Assembly (NCBI RefSeq): GCF_013415485.1
Contig: NZ_JACBXS010000009.1
Location: 48,772 to 112,771, forward strand
DNA from: Rhabdonatronobacter sediminivivens
GTDB taxonomy: Bacteria > Pseudomonadota > Alphaproteobacteria > Rhodobacterales > Rhodobacteraceae
DNA length: 64,000 nucleotides
Direction of reading: 5' to 3'
A model generated the notes under the pieces. The model did no database searches, was not told the DNA's origin, and worked only from the letters and a program-made list of their open reading frames with translations. Positions 9,438 to 17,796 of the stretch are shown here, piece after piece. A program made the position numbers and the translations under genes. The stretch's first letter is position 1, and the number at the start of each line of letters is the position of its first letter.

Positions 9438-10211
9438 ATGCGCGCCACGCCGACCCATCCTTTTCTGGACCACCCCCGCCCGCTGGCCATCGCCCATCGC
9501 GGCGGCGGGCTGGAGGCCGAGGAAAACACCCTGCCCGCCTTCATGCGCGCGGTGGGGCTGGGCTTTACCCATGTGGAGCTGGACGTGCACGCCAGCGCCG
9601 ACGGGCAGGTTGTGGTCCATCATGATGACACGCTGCAACGCATGTTCGATGATCCGCGCAAGCTGGGCGCCCTGCCCTGGGCCGAGTTGCAGGGGCTGCG
9701 CACCCGGGGCGACGCCGGGCTGCCGCTGCTGGCCGAGGTGCTGGAGTGCTTCCCCGGCCTGCATGTGGCGATCGAGGCCAAATCCGATGAAGTGGTTGAC
9801 CCGCTGGCCGATCTGCTGGCGCGCATGAAGGTGCTGGACCGGGTCTGTGTGGGCGCCTTTGCGCCTTCGCGCACGCGCCGCCTGCGCGCGGCGCTGGGGC
9901 CGGAACTGTGCTGGTCGCCCGCCCATGCCGGGGTGGCGCGGCTATGGCTGGCGGGCTGGGGGCTGCCGGTGTTGGCGGCGGGCAGCTTTCCGGTGGTTCA
10001 GGTGCCCACCCATTTCAAGGGCCTGGCCGTGGTCACGCCGCGGATGCTGCGCGCCGCCCATGGCCGCGGCATACAGGTGCAGGTCTGGACCGTGGACGCG
10101 GAGACCGAGATGGAACGCCTGCTGGACATGGGGGTGGATGCGATCATGACCGATCGCCCCGCGCTGCTGCGCGAGGTGATGCGGCGGCGCGGGCTCTGGC
10201 GCGGTGCATAG
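9438..10211 (+). CDS. Glycerophosphodiester phosphodiesterase family protein
   Basis: A 257-residue TIM-barrel phosphodiesterase of the GDPD family, expected to split glycerophosphodiesters into glycerol 3-phosphate and an alcohol. Key motifs are visible: PLAIAHRGGGLEAEENTLPAFMRA (catalytic His-Arg and the Glu-Asn-Thr motif), VELDVHASADGQVVVHHDDTLQR (metal-binding Glu/Asp and the second catalytic His), and the C-terminal QVWTVDAETEMERLLDMGVDAIMTDRPALL. There is no signal peptide, so it is probably cytoplasmic. It is followed by the antiporter gene after 87 bp. Confidence 0.92.
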   Translation: MRATPTHPFLDHPRPLAIAHRGGGLEAEENTLPAFMRAVGLGFTHVELDVHASADGQVVVHHDDTLQRMFDDPRKLGALPWAELQGLRTRGDAGLPLLAEVLECFPGLHVAIEAKSDEVVDPLADLLARMKVLDRVCVGAFAPSRTRRLRAALGPELCWSPAHAGVARLWLAGWGLPVLAAGSFPVVQVPTHFKGLAVVTPRMLRAAHGRGIQVQVWTVDAETEMERLLDMGVDAIMTDRPALLREVMRRRGLWRGA

Positions 10212-10298
10212 CCGCCAAGGGGGTATACGCATGCCCTAGCCAGCGCGCTCCCGTCGCGGTATCACGGGGCGCAATGTGAACTTCTGGATGAGTACCCC

Positions 10299-11987
10299 GT
10301 GGACGCCAATTTCGCTTCGATCTTCTATGAAATCGCCCTGCTGGTGCTGTTGGCCGCGGGCGTTGGGTTCATCGGCCTGCTGCTGCGCCAGCCGCTGGTG
10401 GTGGCTTTCATCGCGGTGGGTGTGCTGGCGGGGCCGGATGCGCTGGGAATTGTCAGTTCGGTTGAATTCATCGAAACGCTCAGCCAGATTTCGATTGCGG
10501 TGCTGCTGTTTCTGGTGGGGCTGAAGCTGGATGTCAGCCTGGTACGCAATCTGGGCAAGGTGGCGGTGGCCACGGGCCTGGGACAGGTCACATTCACCGC
10601 CTTCTTCGGGTTCCTGATCTGTCTGGCGCTGGGACTGGACTGGCTGACATCGCTCTACATATCGGTCGCGCTGACGTTTTCATCCACCATCATCATCGTC
10701 AAGCTGTTGTCGGACAAGCAGGAAATCGGCGCGCTGCATGGCAAGATCGCGCTGGGTTTCCTGATCGTGCAGGATATTTTCGTGGTGCTGGCCATGGTCA
10801 CGCTTTCGGCCATCGGCGTGGGGCTGGGCGAAGACACCGGCGGGGTGTGGGAGGTCGCGCAGGTCTTCATTGGCGGCGCAGCGATGGTGGGGGCGGTGAT
10901 CCTGTTCATCCGCTATGTGGCCGAACCGCTGCTGAGCCGCGTCGCACGCTCGCCCGAGTTGATGGTGATCTTTGCGGTCGGCTGGGCGGCCTCGCTGGCG
11001 GCACTTGGCGATTTCCTGGGCTTCGGCAAGGAGCTGGGCGGGCTCCTGGCCGGGGTCTCGCTGGCCTCGACCGAGTTCCGCGAGGCGATCAGCTCGCGCC
11101 TGGCGTCCTTGCGCGATTTCCTGCTGCTGTTCTTCTTCATCAACCTGGGCGCGGCGCTGCAACTGTCCACGCTGGGGGACCAGATCGGCCCGGCGATCGT
11201 GCTGTCGCTCTTCGTGCTGATCGGCAACCCGCTGATCGTGCTGGCGATCATGGGCTTCATGGGCTACCGCAAGCGCACCGGCTTTCTGGCCGGGCTGACG
11301 GTGGCGCAGATTTCCGAATTCTCGCTGATCTTCATGGCCATGGGCATCACCATCGGCCATATCAGCGGCGAGGCGATGGGCCTTGTCACCCTCGTGGGCC
11401 TCGTGACCATCGCGCTGTCGGTCTACATGATCACCTGGTCGCACAAGCTCTACGAGATCTGCGAACCCTGGCTGGGCCTGTTCGAGCGGCGCAACGCCTT
11501 CCGCGAAGCCGCGGACACCATGGCCACGGCCGAGGCGAAGGGCCACGATTTCGTCGTCTTCGGGCTGGGCCGCTACGGCTGCCGCATCGGCGCGCGGCTG
11601 CAGGAGCAGGGGTATCGCGTGCTGGGCATCGACTTCGACCCCGAAGCGCTGAGCCATTGGCGGCTCCTGGGTCTTGACGCGATGTATGGCGACGCCACCG
11701 ACCCGGAATTCGTGGCCCACATGGACCTCAGCGGCGTGCAGGCCGTGGTCTCGGCCGTGCCCCGTGACCGTGGCGCCCTGACCGAGGCAGACCCCCAGCT
11801 GGCGCTGCTTCATGGGCTGCGGAGCGCAAACTACCGCGGGCGTGTCTTCCTGTCGGTGCAGAAAGTGGCCGAGGCGGACGAGCTTCTGAACCAGGGCGCA
11901 AGCGTGGTGCTCAAACCCTTTGACGATGCTGCCGACTATGCCGTGCGCCAGCTGATCGCCGGGGATGAACCCCGCACCGAAAGCTGA
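10299..11987 (+). CDS. KefB-type monovalent cation:proton antiporter with TrkA-N domain
   Basis: A 562-residue inner-membrane protein. Residues about 1-385 form the CPA2 Na+/H+-exchanger-like membrane domain with roughly 12 hydrophobic segments (for example ALLVLLAAGVGFIGLLLRQPLVVAFIAVGVLAGP). Residues about 405-530 are a TrkA-N/RCK nucleotide-binding domain starting FVVFGLGRYGCRIGARLQEQG and containing GIDFDPEAL. This resembles KefB/KefC and YbaL K+ efflux systems. It uses a GTG start at 10299, preceded by GGATGAG. No KefF/KefG-type flavoprotein is adjacent, so glutathione gating is not supported. Confidence 0.92.
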   Translation: MDANFASIFYEIALLVLLAAGVGFIGLLLRQPLVVAFIAVGVLAGPDALGIVSSVEFIETLSQISIAVLLFLVGLKLDVSLVRNLGKVAVATGLGQVTFTAFFGFLICLALGLDWLTSLYISVALTFSSTIIIVKLLSDKQEIGALHGKIALGFLIVQDIFVVLAMVTLSAIGVGLGEDTGGVWEVAQVFIGGAAMVGAVILFIRYVAEPLLSRVARSPELMVIFAVGWAASLAALGDFLGFGKELGGLLAGVSLASTEFREAISSRLASLRDFLLLFFFINLGAALQLSTLGDQIGPAIVLSLFVLIGNPLIVLAIMGFMGYRKRTGFLAGLTVAQISEFSLIFMAMGITIGHISGEAMGLVTLVGLVTIALSVYMITWSHKLYEICEPWLGLFERRNAFREAADTMATAEAKGHDFVVFGLGRYGCRIGARLQEQGYRVLGIDFDPEALSHWRLLGLDAMYGDATDPEFVAHMDLSGVQAVVSAVPRDRGALTEADPQLALLHGLRSANYRGRVFLSVQKVAEADELLNQGASVVLKPFDDAADYAVRQLIAGDEPRTES

Positions 11988-12070
11988 ACACCAGACCATC
12001 CCCACGCGTTCCTTCACGCCGGGGGTGGGGCTGCAGCCCGTAAAATACGCGTATAATCGGAAACAATAGC

Positions 12071-12088
12071 CCCGGTTTCGCCGGGTTT
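12071..12088 (+). terminator. Short rho-independent-type hairpin after the antiporter gene
   Basis: CCCGG (12071-12075), loop TTTCG, CCGGG (12081-12085), followed by TTT. It lies 83 bp after the antiporter stop and before the RTX gene. The stem is short and the T-run has only three bases, so terminator function is tentative. Confidence 0.4.
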
Positions 12089-12156
12089 GTGGACGATTCG
12101 CCACCACCCCCCTGCGCCATCCTGACCTCGGGTGAAATGGTGGTCTGGGTTGGGTC

Positions 12157-14289
12157 ATGTGGCTGCAGGTGCAGGGCCGCGTCGCTTCGGGCGATGACGC
12201 GCTGGATATCGGTATCCGGGACATTCAGCTCTGGCAGAGCGGCAGCGACACATATGCGCTGACCAGCAGTGGGCGCGCGGGCGGGCTGGTGAATTACCGC
12301 GTTGACTCCGCCGGGCTGACCCTGATGGACAGACGCGCCTTTCACCCCGGGATCGACCGCCATGCCGCGCCCAATCTGGTGGTCCACGCGCTGGATGATT
12401 TCCTGCAGGCGGGCGTCACCGTCATGAATGGTGAAATCGGCGGCTACAGGCTGCGCGGCGATGGGATGATCGGCGGGCGGCGCTGGGTGCCGCTGGAGGA
12501 TGCCGCCGAACTGGGCCGCGCGGGCGTGGCCGAAGGGTTCGCCGCCCCCGCATTGCTGCAGGACGCGCCCGTGTCCGGGGTGCCCGATGGCGGCTGGAGC
12601 GCCGCCACCGTCGGTTTTGCGCCGGTTCAGGGGGGCTTTCTGGCGCTTGGCGGGCTGGAAGGGGCGCTTTACAGCTATCATGGCGCGCCATCGGGCGCCG
12701 TGACCCTTGATGCGCGCTTTGGGGCCCAGCAGGGGCTCTGGGTCCATGCTCCCACCGCGCTGGAGGTGATCGACGCCCATGGCGCGCAATGGGCAGTGGT
12801 TGGCGCTGCGGGAAGCCATTCGCTGACCGTCCTGCGGGTGGACCCGGTGCAGGGGTTGCAGGTCACCGATCATCTGATGGACAATGGCGCCACCCGCTTT
12901 GCCGATGTGCAGGCCGTCGCCACAGCGGTGGCGGGGGATCATGCCTTTGTGGTGGCCGGCGGCGGCGATCATGGCCTGACCCTGTTTGCGCTGCTGCCGG
13001 ATGGGCGGCTGGTCTGGCTGCAGACCATCGCCGATGGCCCCGAAACCGGGCTGCGCAATGTCACCGCGCTGGAAGCCGCGGTCGTTGGTGACCAACTGGT
13101 GGTGATGGCCGGGTCGCAGGCCGATGCCGGGCTGACCAGTTTCACACTGCCCCTTTCGCGCCTGGGCGATGTGATAGAAGGCGACGCCGACAGCACCGCC
13201 ACGCTGCGCGGCGGTGCGCGGGATGACATTCTGGTGGCTCATGCGCCCGGCACGCGCCTGGAGGGAGGGGCAGGCAATGACATTCTGGTCGCCCCACCCG
13301 GCGAGACCGTGATGACCGGCGGCGCCGGGGCCGATACCTTCGTGCTTCATGCCCTGACCACCGAGGCCCGGATCACCGATTTCCAGCGCGGCGCCGACCG
13401 GCTGGATCTTTCGGCCTGGCCCATGCTGCGCAGCCCCGATCAACTGTCGGTGGCGGCCACATCCTCCGGCGCAAGTGTCAGCTACCGCGAGGCCACGCTC
13501 CAGATCACCGCCGCCGATGGCGCGCCGCTGGGGCGCGATGACCTGTTCGGCCATGCGTTCCAGACCCCTGACCGGATACAAGTGCTCAGCGATTCGGCGG
13601 TGCTGCCCGTGGACCCGCCTGCCCCCCCGCCCGAAGCACCCGCACCGCCGCCACCGTCGCCGCCACCACCGCCACCGCCGCCGCCGGACGATCAGCCCCC
13701 ACCGGACCCGGCGCCGCCTTCGCAGCCCGCGCCACCGCAGCCGGACCCGCCCCCCGAAGACGGCACCCTGAACGGGACGGTGCTGAGCCGCAGCGGCGCC
13801 GGTGTCGGCGGGATCGCCGTGCGGGCGCGAGACCCCGAAAACGGCGCGGTCCTGGCAGAAACCACCACCGCCGCCAGCGGGGCCTTTGCGCTGTCCCATG
13901 ACGGCGCGCTGGCGCTGGAGTTCGCGCACAGCTTCAACGGCACTGCCACCCGTCCGGTCACCGCCATGGATGCGCTGGACGTGCTGCGCATCGCCGTGGG
14001 GCTGGCCCCCAGCTTTGCCGCTGACGGGCTGCGCATGGCCGATTTCGTGGCCGCGGACCTGAACCGGGACGGGCGCGTGACCGCAGTCGATGCGCTGGAG
14101 GCGCTGCGCGTTGCCGTGGGGCTGACCCCGGTGCCTGATCCGGTCTTTCTGCCCCTGTCTGAAGCGCAGGCCGCCGCCACCCGCGACGGGCCGAACGGGA
14201 CCGCCCCCGACAGCCAGGCTGCGGAACGGCTCGATTTCATGGCGGTGCTGCCCGGGGACCTGGATGCCAGCTACGGCTGGCTGGTCTGA
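12157..14289 (+). CDS. RTX-repeat protein with proline-rich linker and dockerin-like C-terminus
   Basis: A 710-residue protein, probably exported. Residues about 1-340 look like a beta-propeller built of units such as FVVAGGGDHGLTLFALLPDGRL. Residues about 350-450 hold RTX calcium-binding nonapeptides (LEGGAGNDILVA, MTGGAGADTFVL) followed by a serralysin-type ITDFQRGADRLDLSAW. A Pro-rich linker covers about 487-533. Then comes a carboxypeptidase-regulatory-like unit (GTVLSRSGAGVGGIAVRARDP), and finally a dockerin-like pair, the second unit reading DLNRDGRVTAVDALEALRVAVGL. There is no signal peptide, which fits type I secretion, but no ABC exporter is nearby. A TGA in frame just upstream supports ATG 12157. 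It ends 6 bp before the convergent lipoprotein gene. Confidence 0.85.
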   Translation: MWLQVQGRVASGDDALDIGIRDIQLWQSGSDTYALTSSGRAGGLVNYRVDSAGLTLMDRRAFHPGIDRHAAPNLVVHALDDFLQAGVTVMNGEIGGYRLRGDGMIGGRRWVPLEDAAELGRAGVAEGFAAPALLQDAPVSGVPDGGWSAATVGFAPVQGGFLALGGLEGALYSYHGAPSGAVTLDARFGAQQGLWVHAPTALEVIDAHGAQWAVVGAAGSHSLTVLRVDPVQGLQVTDHLMDNGATRFADVQAVATAVAGDHAFVVAGGGDHGLTLFALLPDGRLVWLQTIADGPETGLRNVTALEAAVVGDQLVVMAGSQADAGLTSFTLPLSRLGDVIEGDADSTATLRGGARDDILVAHAPGTRLEGGAGNDILVAPPGETVMTGGAGADTFVLHALTTEARITDFQRGADRLDLSAWPMLRSPDQLSVAATSSGASVSYREATLQITAADGAPLGRDDLFGHAFQTPDRIQVLSDSAVLPVDPPAPPPEAPAPPPPSPPPPPPPPPDDQPPPDPAPPSQPAPPQPDPPPEDGTLNGTVLSRSGAGVGGIAVRARDPENGAVLAETTTAASGAFALSHDGALALEFAHSFNGTATRPVTAMDALDVLRIAVGLAPSFAADGLRMADFVAADLNRDGRVTAVDALEALRVAVGLTPVPDPVFLPLSEAQAAATRDGPNGTAPDSQAAERLDFMAVLPGDLDASYGWLV

Positions 14290-14295
14290 CCGGGG

Positions 14296-14928
14296 TCAGC
14301 TGCTCAGCCGTGCCCCGATGCGCCCCAGCGCCCAGACCGTCAGATCGCGCAGGATGGCATTGGTGGCGGCGTTGAAGCCCTCGACCACCGGCAATGTCTC
14401 TTCTGACGCCACCGGCACCACCGACTGAAAACTGCGCGAGGCCAGGACCTGCCCGTCATCATCGCGCACCAGCCGCGCGGTCAGGCGCACGCGCACCTGC
14501 AGGCTGTCATCGGCGATGACCTCGGCCTGGAAATCGGTCAGCTCGCTCACCAGGGTAAAATCCGAGAACCCGCCGGGCAGCGCGCGCCGGCCCACATGGC
14601 GCAGGGCATTGGCATCTTCGAAGCTGCGCACCATCAGGGTCTGCAGCATCACCGGGGCCTCTTCGGTCCAGCGTGCACCGGACAGATAGAAGGCCTGCAG
14701 CGGCGTGGGCCGGATCATGATCCGGTCCGTGGCCAGGCCACCGCCCGAGGTCGGCGGCTCCACGATCAGGGACCGCGCCAGACTGCGCGTGGCCTGCGGC
14801 GTGTCCGTGGGCGCGCGCAGCTCATAGGCGTCCAGCGCGCGCGTTGCCTCGCCCAGCCCCAGAAGGCCGCCACAGCCGGACAGGGCAAGCAGCACGACAG
14901 TCATCACGGCGGCACGGGCAGCAATCAT
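14296..14928 (-). CDS. ABC-type transport auxiliary lipoprotein of the Mla/Pqi type
   Basis: A 210-residue lipoprotein: signal peptide MIAARAAVMTVVLLALSGCG with lipobox LSGC. The mature part resembles the ABC_trans_aux (PqiC-like) family (YELRAPTD, SLIVEPPTSGGGLATDRIMIR, FYLSGARWTEEAPVMLQTLMVRSFED, and a C-terminal LPVVEGFNAATNAILRDLTVWAL). It is thought to be the outer-membrane partner of an MCE-protein lipid transporter. It is the last gene of the operon mlaE-mlaF-MCE-lipoprotein; its ATG overlaps the MCE stop (ATGA), giving translational coupling. Confidence 0.88.
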   Translation of the reverse strand: MIAARAAVMTVVLLALSGCGGLLGLGEATRALDAYELRAPTDTPQATRSLARSLIVEPPTSGGGLATDRIMIRPTPLQAFYLSGARWTEEAPVMLQTLMVRSFEDANALRHVGRRALPGGFSDFTLVSELTDFQAEVIADDSLQVRVRLTARLVRDDDGQVLASRSFQSVVPVASEETLPVVEGFNAATNAILRDLTVWALGRIGARLSS

Positions 14929-17009
14929 CTTCTGAACTCCGGTGTCTGGCGCCCGAGGAAGAAACGGGCAGGGTCACGTTCGATCTGGCGCAAGAGGCGC
15001 TCCAGGTTGGAAATCATGGCGCGGGTTTCACGCCCGATCTGGGTGTATTGCGGCAGCGCCTGGGTGGCAAATTCACGCACCGCCGGGCCAGAGGTGGCGA
15101 TCACCCGGCCCAGTTCGGCAAAAGCCTCGTTCGCGGTTTCGGCACTTTCGCGCAGGCTGGCGGTCACGGCGGGAATGTCATCCGAGACCTGCGCGATGGC
15201 CCCGTCAAGGCTGCGCATGGCCGCGCGGAGGTCCTCCAGCACGCCCGAGACCTCCTCGTTGATCACCCGGTCGGCGCCAGCAAAGGCGCGCTCGGCGGCG
15301 GCCAGCGTGCGCTCACCGATGTCCAGCGCGCTGTTGATCGCCTCCAGCGTGGTGTTGGCATTGGCAAAGGTTTCGCCCACCTGCGTCATGGTGCCCTGGG
15401 TGGTTTCCAGCACCCCGTCCAGCCGCCCCGAGGCCGCTGACAGGTCGGCGCCCACGGTCTCGACCATCTCGGTCGCGGTGCGTGCGGCGGTGCGGATATC
15501 GGCCATCACCGCCGGCAGGTCATCGGAGGTGGCGCGGGTGACGGCCTCGACCGCTTCGGTGGCGCTGGCAATCATGGCGCGGGCATCGGCCAGCAGGGGC
15601 GCGGCCTCATCCGCCATGAGCCCGTCAAACCGGCCCGCGGCAGTGTCCACCGTATTCAGCGTTTCGGTCAGGCGCAGCAGCATCAGATCGGTGCGGGCGA
15701 TGGTTTCCTGCGCCTCGCTCAGCCGGGCCGAAGCCTGCTCACCCACCTCGGTGAAGCCGGTCATCAGCCGCTGCGCATCGGCGCCCAGCACCGTGGCCTG
15801 CTGGCGCAGGGTGGCGCTGGTCTGGGTCAGGTCACGGGTCAGCACCGGCAGATCGCCCGCCATGAACTGTTCCACCGTGTCCAGCGCCAGGCGGGCGCTT
15901 TCAAATGTGGCCTCGGCCCCATCCAGGGCGCTGCCCGCCTGCCCGGCCAGCGCGCCATAGGTTTCCAGCGTGGCGTCGACATTGGCCAGCGTCACCACAG
16001 CGCTGTCGGCCACCGGGGCCAGGCGTGCGGTCAGATCCTCGAAGCTGGCAATCGCGGCCTCGGCCTCGCGCAGGCGGGCGGTGGCTTCGGCGCCGACATC
16101 GCCGAAATTGGCCAGCATCAGGCGGGTATCGGCGCCCAGCATGTCGATCTGGTTGCGCAGGGCGGTGCTGGTTTCCGTCAGCTCGCGCGTCAGATCGGGC
16201 AGTTCCTGGGCCATATAGCTGTCGGCGGTCTGCAGCGTCTGCGTGGCGGCCTCCAGCGCCGCATCACCGACATCGAGCGAGGTGACCGCCCGCCGCGCCA
16301 GATCGCCATAGGTCTCCAGCGTCAGATCGACGCGGCCCAGCGTGCCCAGCGCGGCTTCGGCCACCGGCACCATGCGGGTGGTGAATTCGGCAATATCGGT
16401 GGAGGCGGTGGCGATGGTCTGGCTGACCTCGGCGAAATCATCCAGCGCCGTGGCCAGCCCCACCGAGGAGCGTTCCAGATTGTCGAGGATGTTCTCAACC
16501 CGGTTGCGGTTGGTTTCGCCCAGCAATTCATTCAGGTTTTCAACCACTTCCAGCGCCATGGCCAGCACGGCGGGGCCGTCTTCGAACACCGCGTCCAGGG
16601 TGGAGCGCCCGGCCTCGATCACCGGAATCTCGGCGGTGTCCCGCAGCATGGGCTGGTCCGGCGTCCCGGCACTGAGCGCCACGATGGACACGCCCGTGAC
16701 CCCCAGCGTGCTGATGGTGGCGGTGCTGTCGGTGCGCACGGGGGTGTCCTCGTCCACCTCCAGGCGCACGGTGATGGTCCCGTCCATTTCGGGGGACAGG
16801 CGCACATCAACAACCTGCCCCACCGGCAGCCCTTCGAACCGCACCTCGGAGGCGCGCGACAGCCCCGAAACCGACGGAAACCGCACGTCAAAATAGGTAT
16901 AGCGCCGGTCCAGTTGCACATTGGCAAAGACCATCAGGAAAATCAGCAGGCCCAGAAAGCCCGCCAGCGCGAAAGCCCCGATCAGAACGTAATTGGCGCG
17001 GGTTTCCAT
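14925..17009 (-). CDS. MCE-domain (MlaD-like) substrate-binding protein, long form
   Basis: A 694-residue periplasmic protein anchored by one N-terminal transmembrane helix (YVLIGAFALAGFLGLLIFLMVFANV). One MCE/MlaD domain covers about residues 38-118 (YFDVRFPSVSGLSRASEVRFEGLPVGQVVDVRL). The remaining 550 residues are a helical, coiled-coil-prone region with repeating blocks of the form LADVDATLETYGxLAxxA...LPxLTRDLTxTSATLRxQ, where each block seems a duplication of about 145 residues. MCE proteins carry phospholipids between membranes; the long helical tail could span the periplasm like the PqiB/LetB class. It lies between the ATPase and the auxiliary lipoprotein genes. Confidence 0.9.
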   Translation of the reverse strand: METRANYVLIGAFALAGFLGLLIFLMVFANVQLDRRYTYFDVRFPSVSGLSRASEVRFEGLPVGQVVDVRLSPEMDGTITVRLEVDEDTPVRTDSTATISTLGVTGVSIVALSAGTPDQPMLRDTAEIPVIEAGRSTLDAVFEDGPAVLAMALEVVENLNELLGETNRNRVENILDNLERSSVGLATALDDFAEVSQTIATASTDIAEFTTRMVPVAEAALGTLGRVDLTLETYGDLARRAVTSLDVGDAALEAATQTLQTADSYMAQELPDLTRELTETSTALRNQIDMLGADTRLMLANFGDVGAEATARLREAEAAIASFEDLTARLAPVADSAVVTLANVDATLETYGALAGQAGSALDGAEATFESARLALDTVEQFMAGDLPVLTRDLTQTSATLRQQATVLGADAQRLMTGFTEVGEQASARLSEAQETIARTDLMLLRLTETLNTVDTAAGRFDGLMADEAAPLLADARAMIASATEAVEAVTRATSDDLPAVMADIRTAARTATEMVETVGADLSAASGRLDGVLETTQGTMTQVGETFANANTTLEAINSALDIGERTLAAAERAFAGADRVINEEVSGVLEDLRAAMRSLDGAIAQVSDDIPAVTASLRESAETANEAFAELGRVIATSGPAVREFATQALPQYTQIGRETRAMISNLERLLRQIERDPARFFLGRQTPEFRR

Positions 17010-17012
17010 GGC

Positions 17013-17795
17013 TCAGGCTGTCCTCTTGCTGGCGTCGATCGCGGCGCGCGATCTTGGCCCGTGAAAATATTCGCGCACCCAGGGGTGATCCACGTCCATC
17101 ATGTCCGCCATGGTGCCGGTGGTCAGCACCTTCTTTTCGGCGAGCACCGCAATGCGGGTGCAGGCTGCGTGCAACGTATCAAGATCATGGGTGACAAGGA
17201 ACACCGACAGCCCAAGGCTTTCCGACAGTTGCCGGATCAGCACGTCAAAGGCCGCAGCGCCGATAGGGTCCAGCCCGGCGGTGGGTTCATCCAGAAACAG
17301 GATTTCCGGGTCCAGCGCCAGGGCGCGGGCCAGCCCGGCGCGCTTGCGCATCCCGCCTGAAAGCTCGGACGGGTATTTGTCGCCCGCAAACCACGGCAGG
17401 CCCGAAAGCGAGATCTTCAAATCCGCCAGATCCCGGCGCAGTGCGGGCGTCAGGCCGGGAACGGCCTGCATCGGCACTTCGACGTTTTCGCGCACGGTGA
17501 GGGATGAAAACAGCGCCCCGTCCTGAAACATCACCCCCATGCGCAGATCGATTTCCTTGCGCGCGTCATCGGTGCAGTTCAGCGCATCCTTGCCAAAGAT
17601 TTCGATACTGCCGCCCTGGGGCGGGCGCAGCCCGGCGATGGTGCGCAGCAGCACCGATTTCCCCGTGCCCGAGCCGCCGACAACGCCCATCACCTCGCCG
17701 CGGTAGAGGTCCAGATCCAGGTTGTCATGCACCACCTGCGCGCCGAACTGATTGCGCAGGCCCCGGATGCGGATGATCGGTTCATCCTGCGCCAT
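17013..17795 (-). CDS. ABC transporter ATP-binding protein (MlaF-like)
   Basis: The ATPase of a lipid transporter, 260 residues. Walker A is GVVGGSGTGKSVLLRTI, the Q-loop region GVMFQDGALFSSLTV, the ABC signature LSGGMRKRAGLARALALDP, Walker B ILFLDEPTAGLDP, and the H-loop VTHDLDTL. These are the marks of MlaF/Ttg2A-type proteins. ATG 17795 is used because it sits 1 nt after the mlaE-like stop; the longer in-frame reading would run into that gene. It is the second gene of the MlaE-F-D-lipoprotein operon. Confidence 0.93.
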   Translation of the reverse strand: MAQDEPIIRIRGLRNQFGAQVVHDNLDLDLYRGEVMGVVGGSGTGKSVLLRTIAGLRPPQGGSIEIFGKDALNCTDDARKEIDLRMGVMFQDGALFSSLTVRENVEVPMQAVPGLTPALRRDLADLKISLSGLPWFAGDKYPSELSGGMRKRAGLARALALDPEILFLDEPTAGLDPIGAAAFDVLIRQLSESLGLSVFLVTHDLDTLHAACTRIAVLAEKKVLTTGTMADMMDVDHPWVREYFHGPRSRAAIDASKRTA

Positions 17796-17796
17796 G

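Noticed and set aside
13615..13755. CCGCCACC-rich DNA as a tandem repeat locus
   Set aside because: It simply encodes the polyproline linker of the RTX protein, in frame.
10680..13929. Long minus-strand frames opposite the antiporter and RTX genes
   Set aside because: Shadow frames; the plus strand carries recognisable transmembrane, TrkA-N, RTX and dockerin-like sequence.
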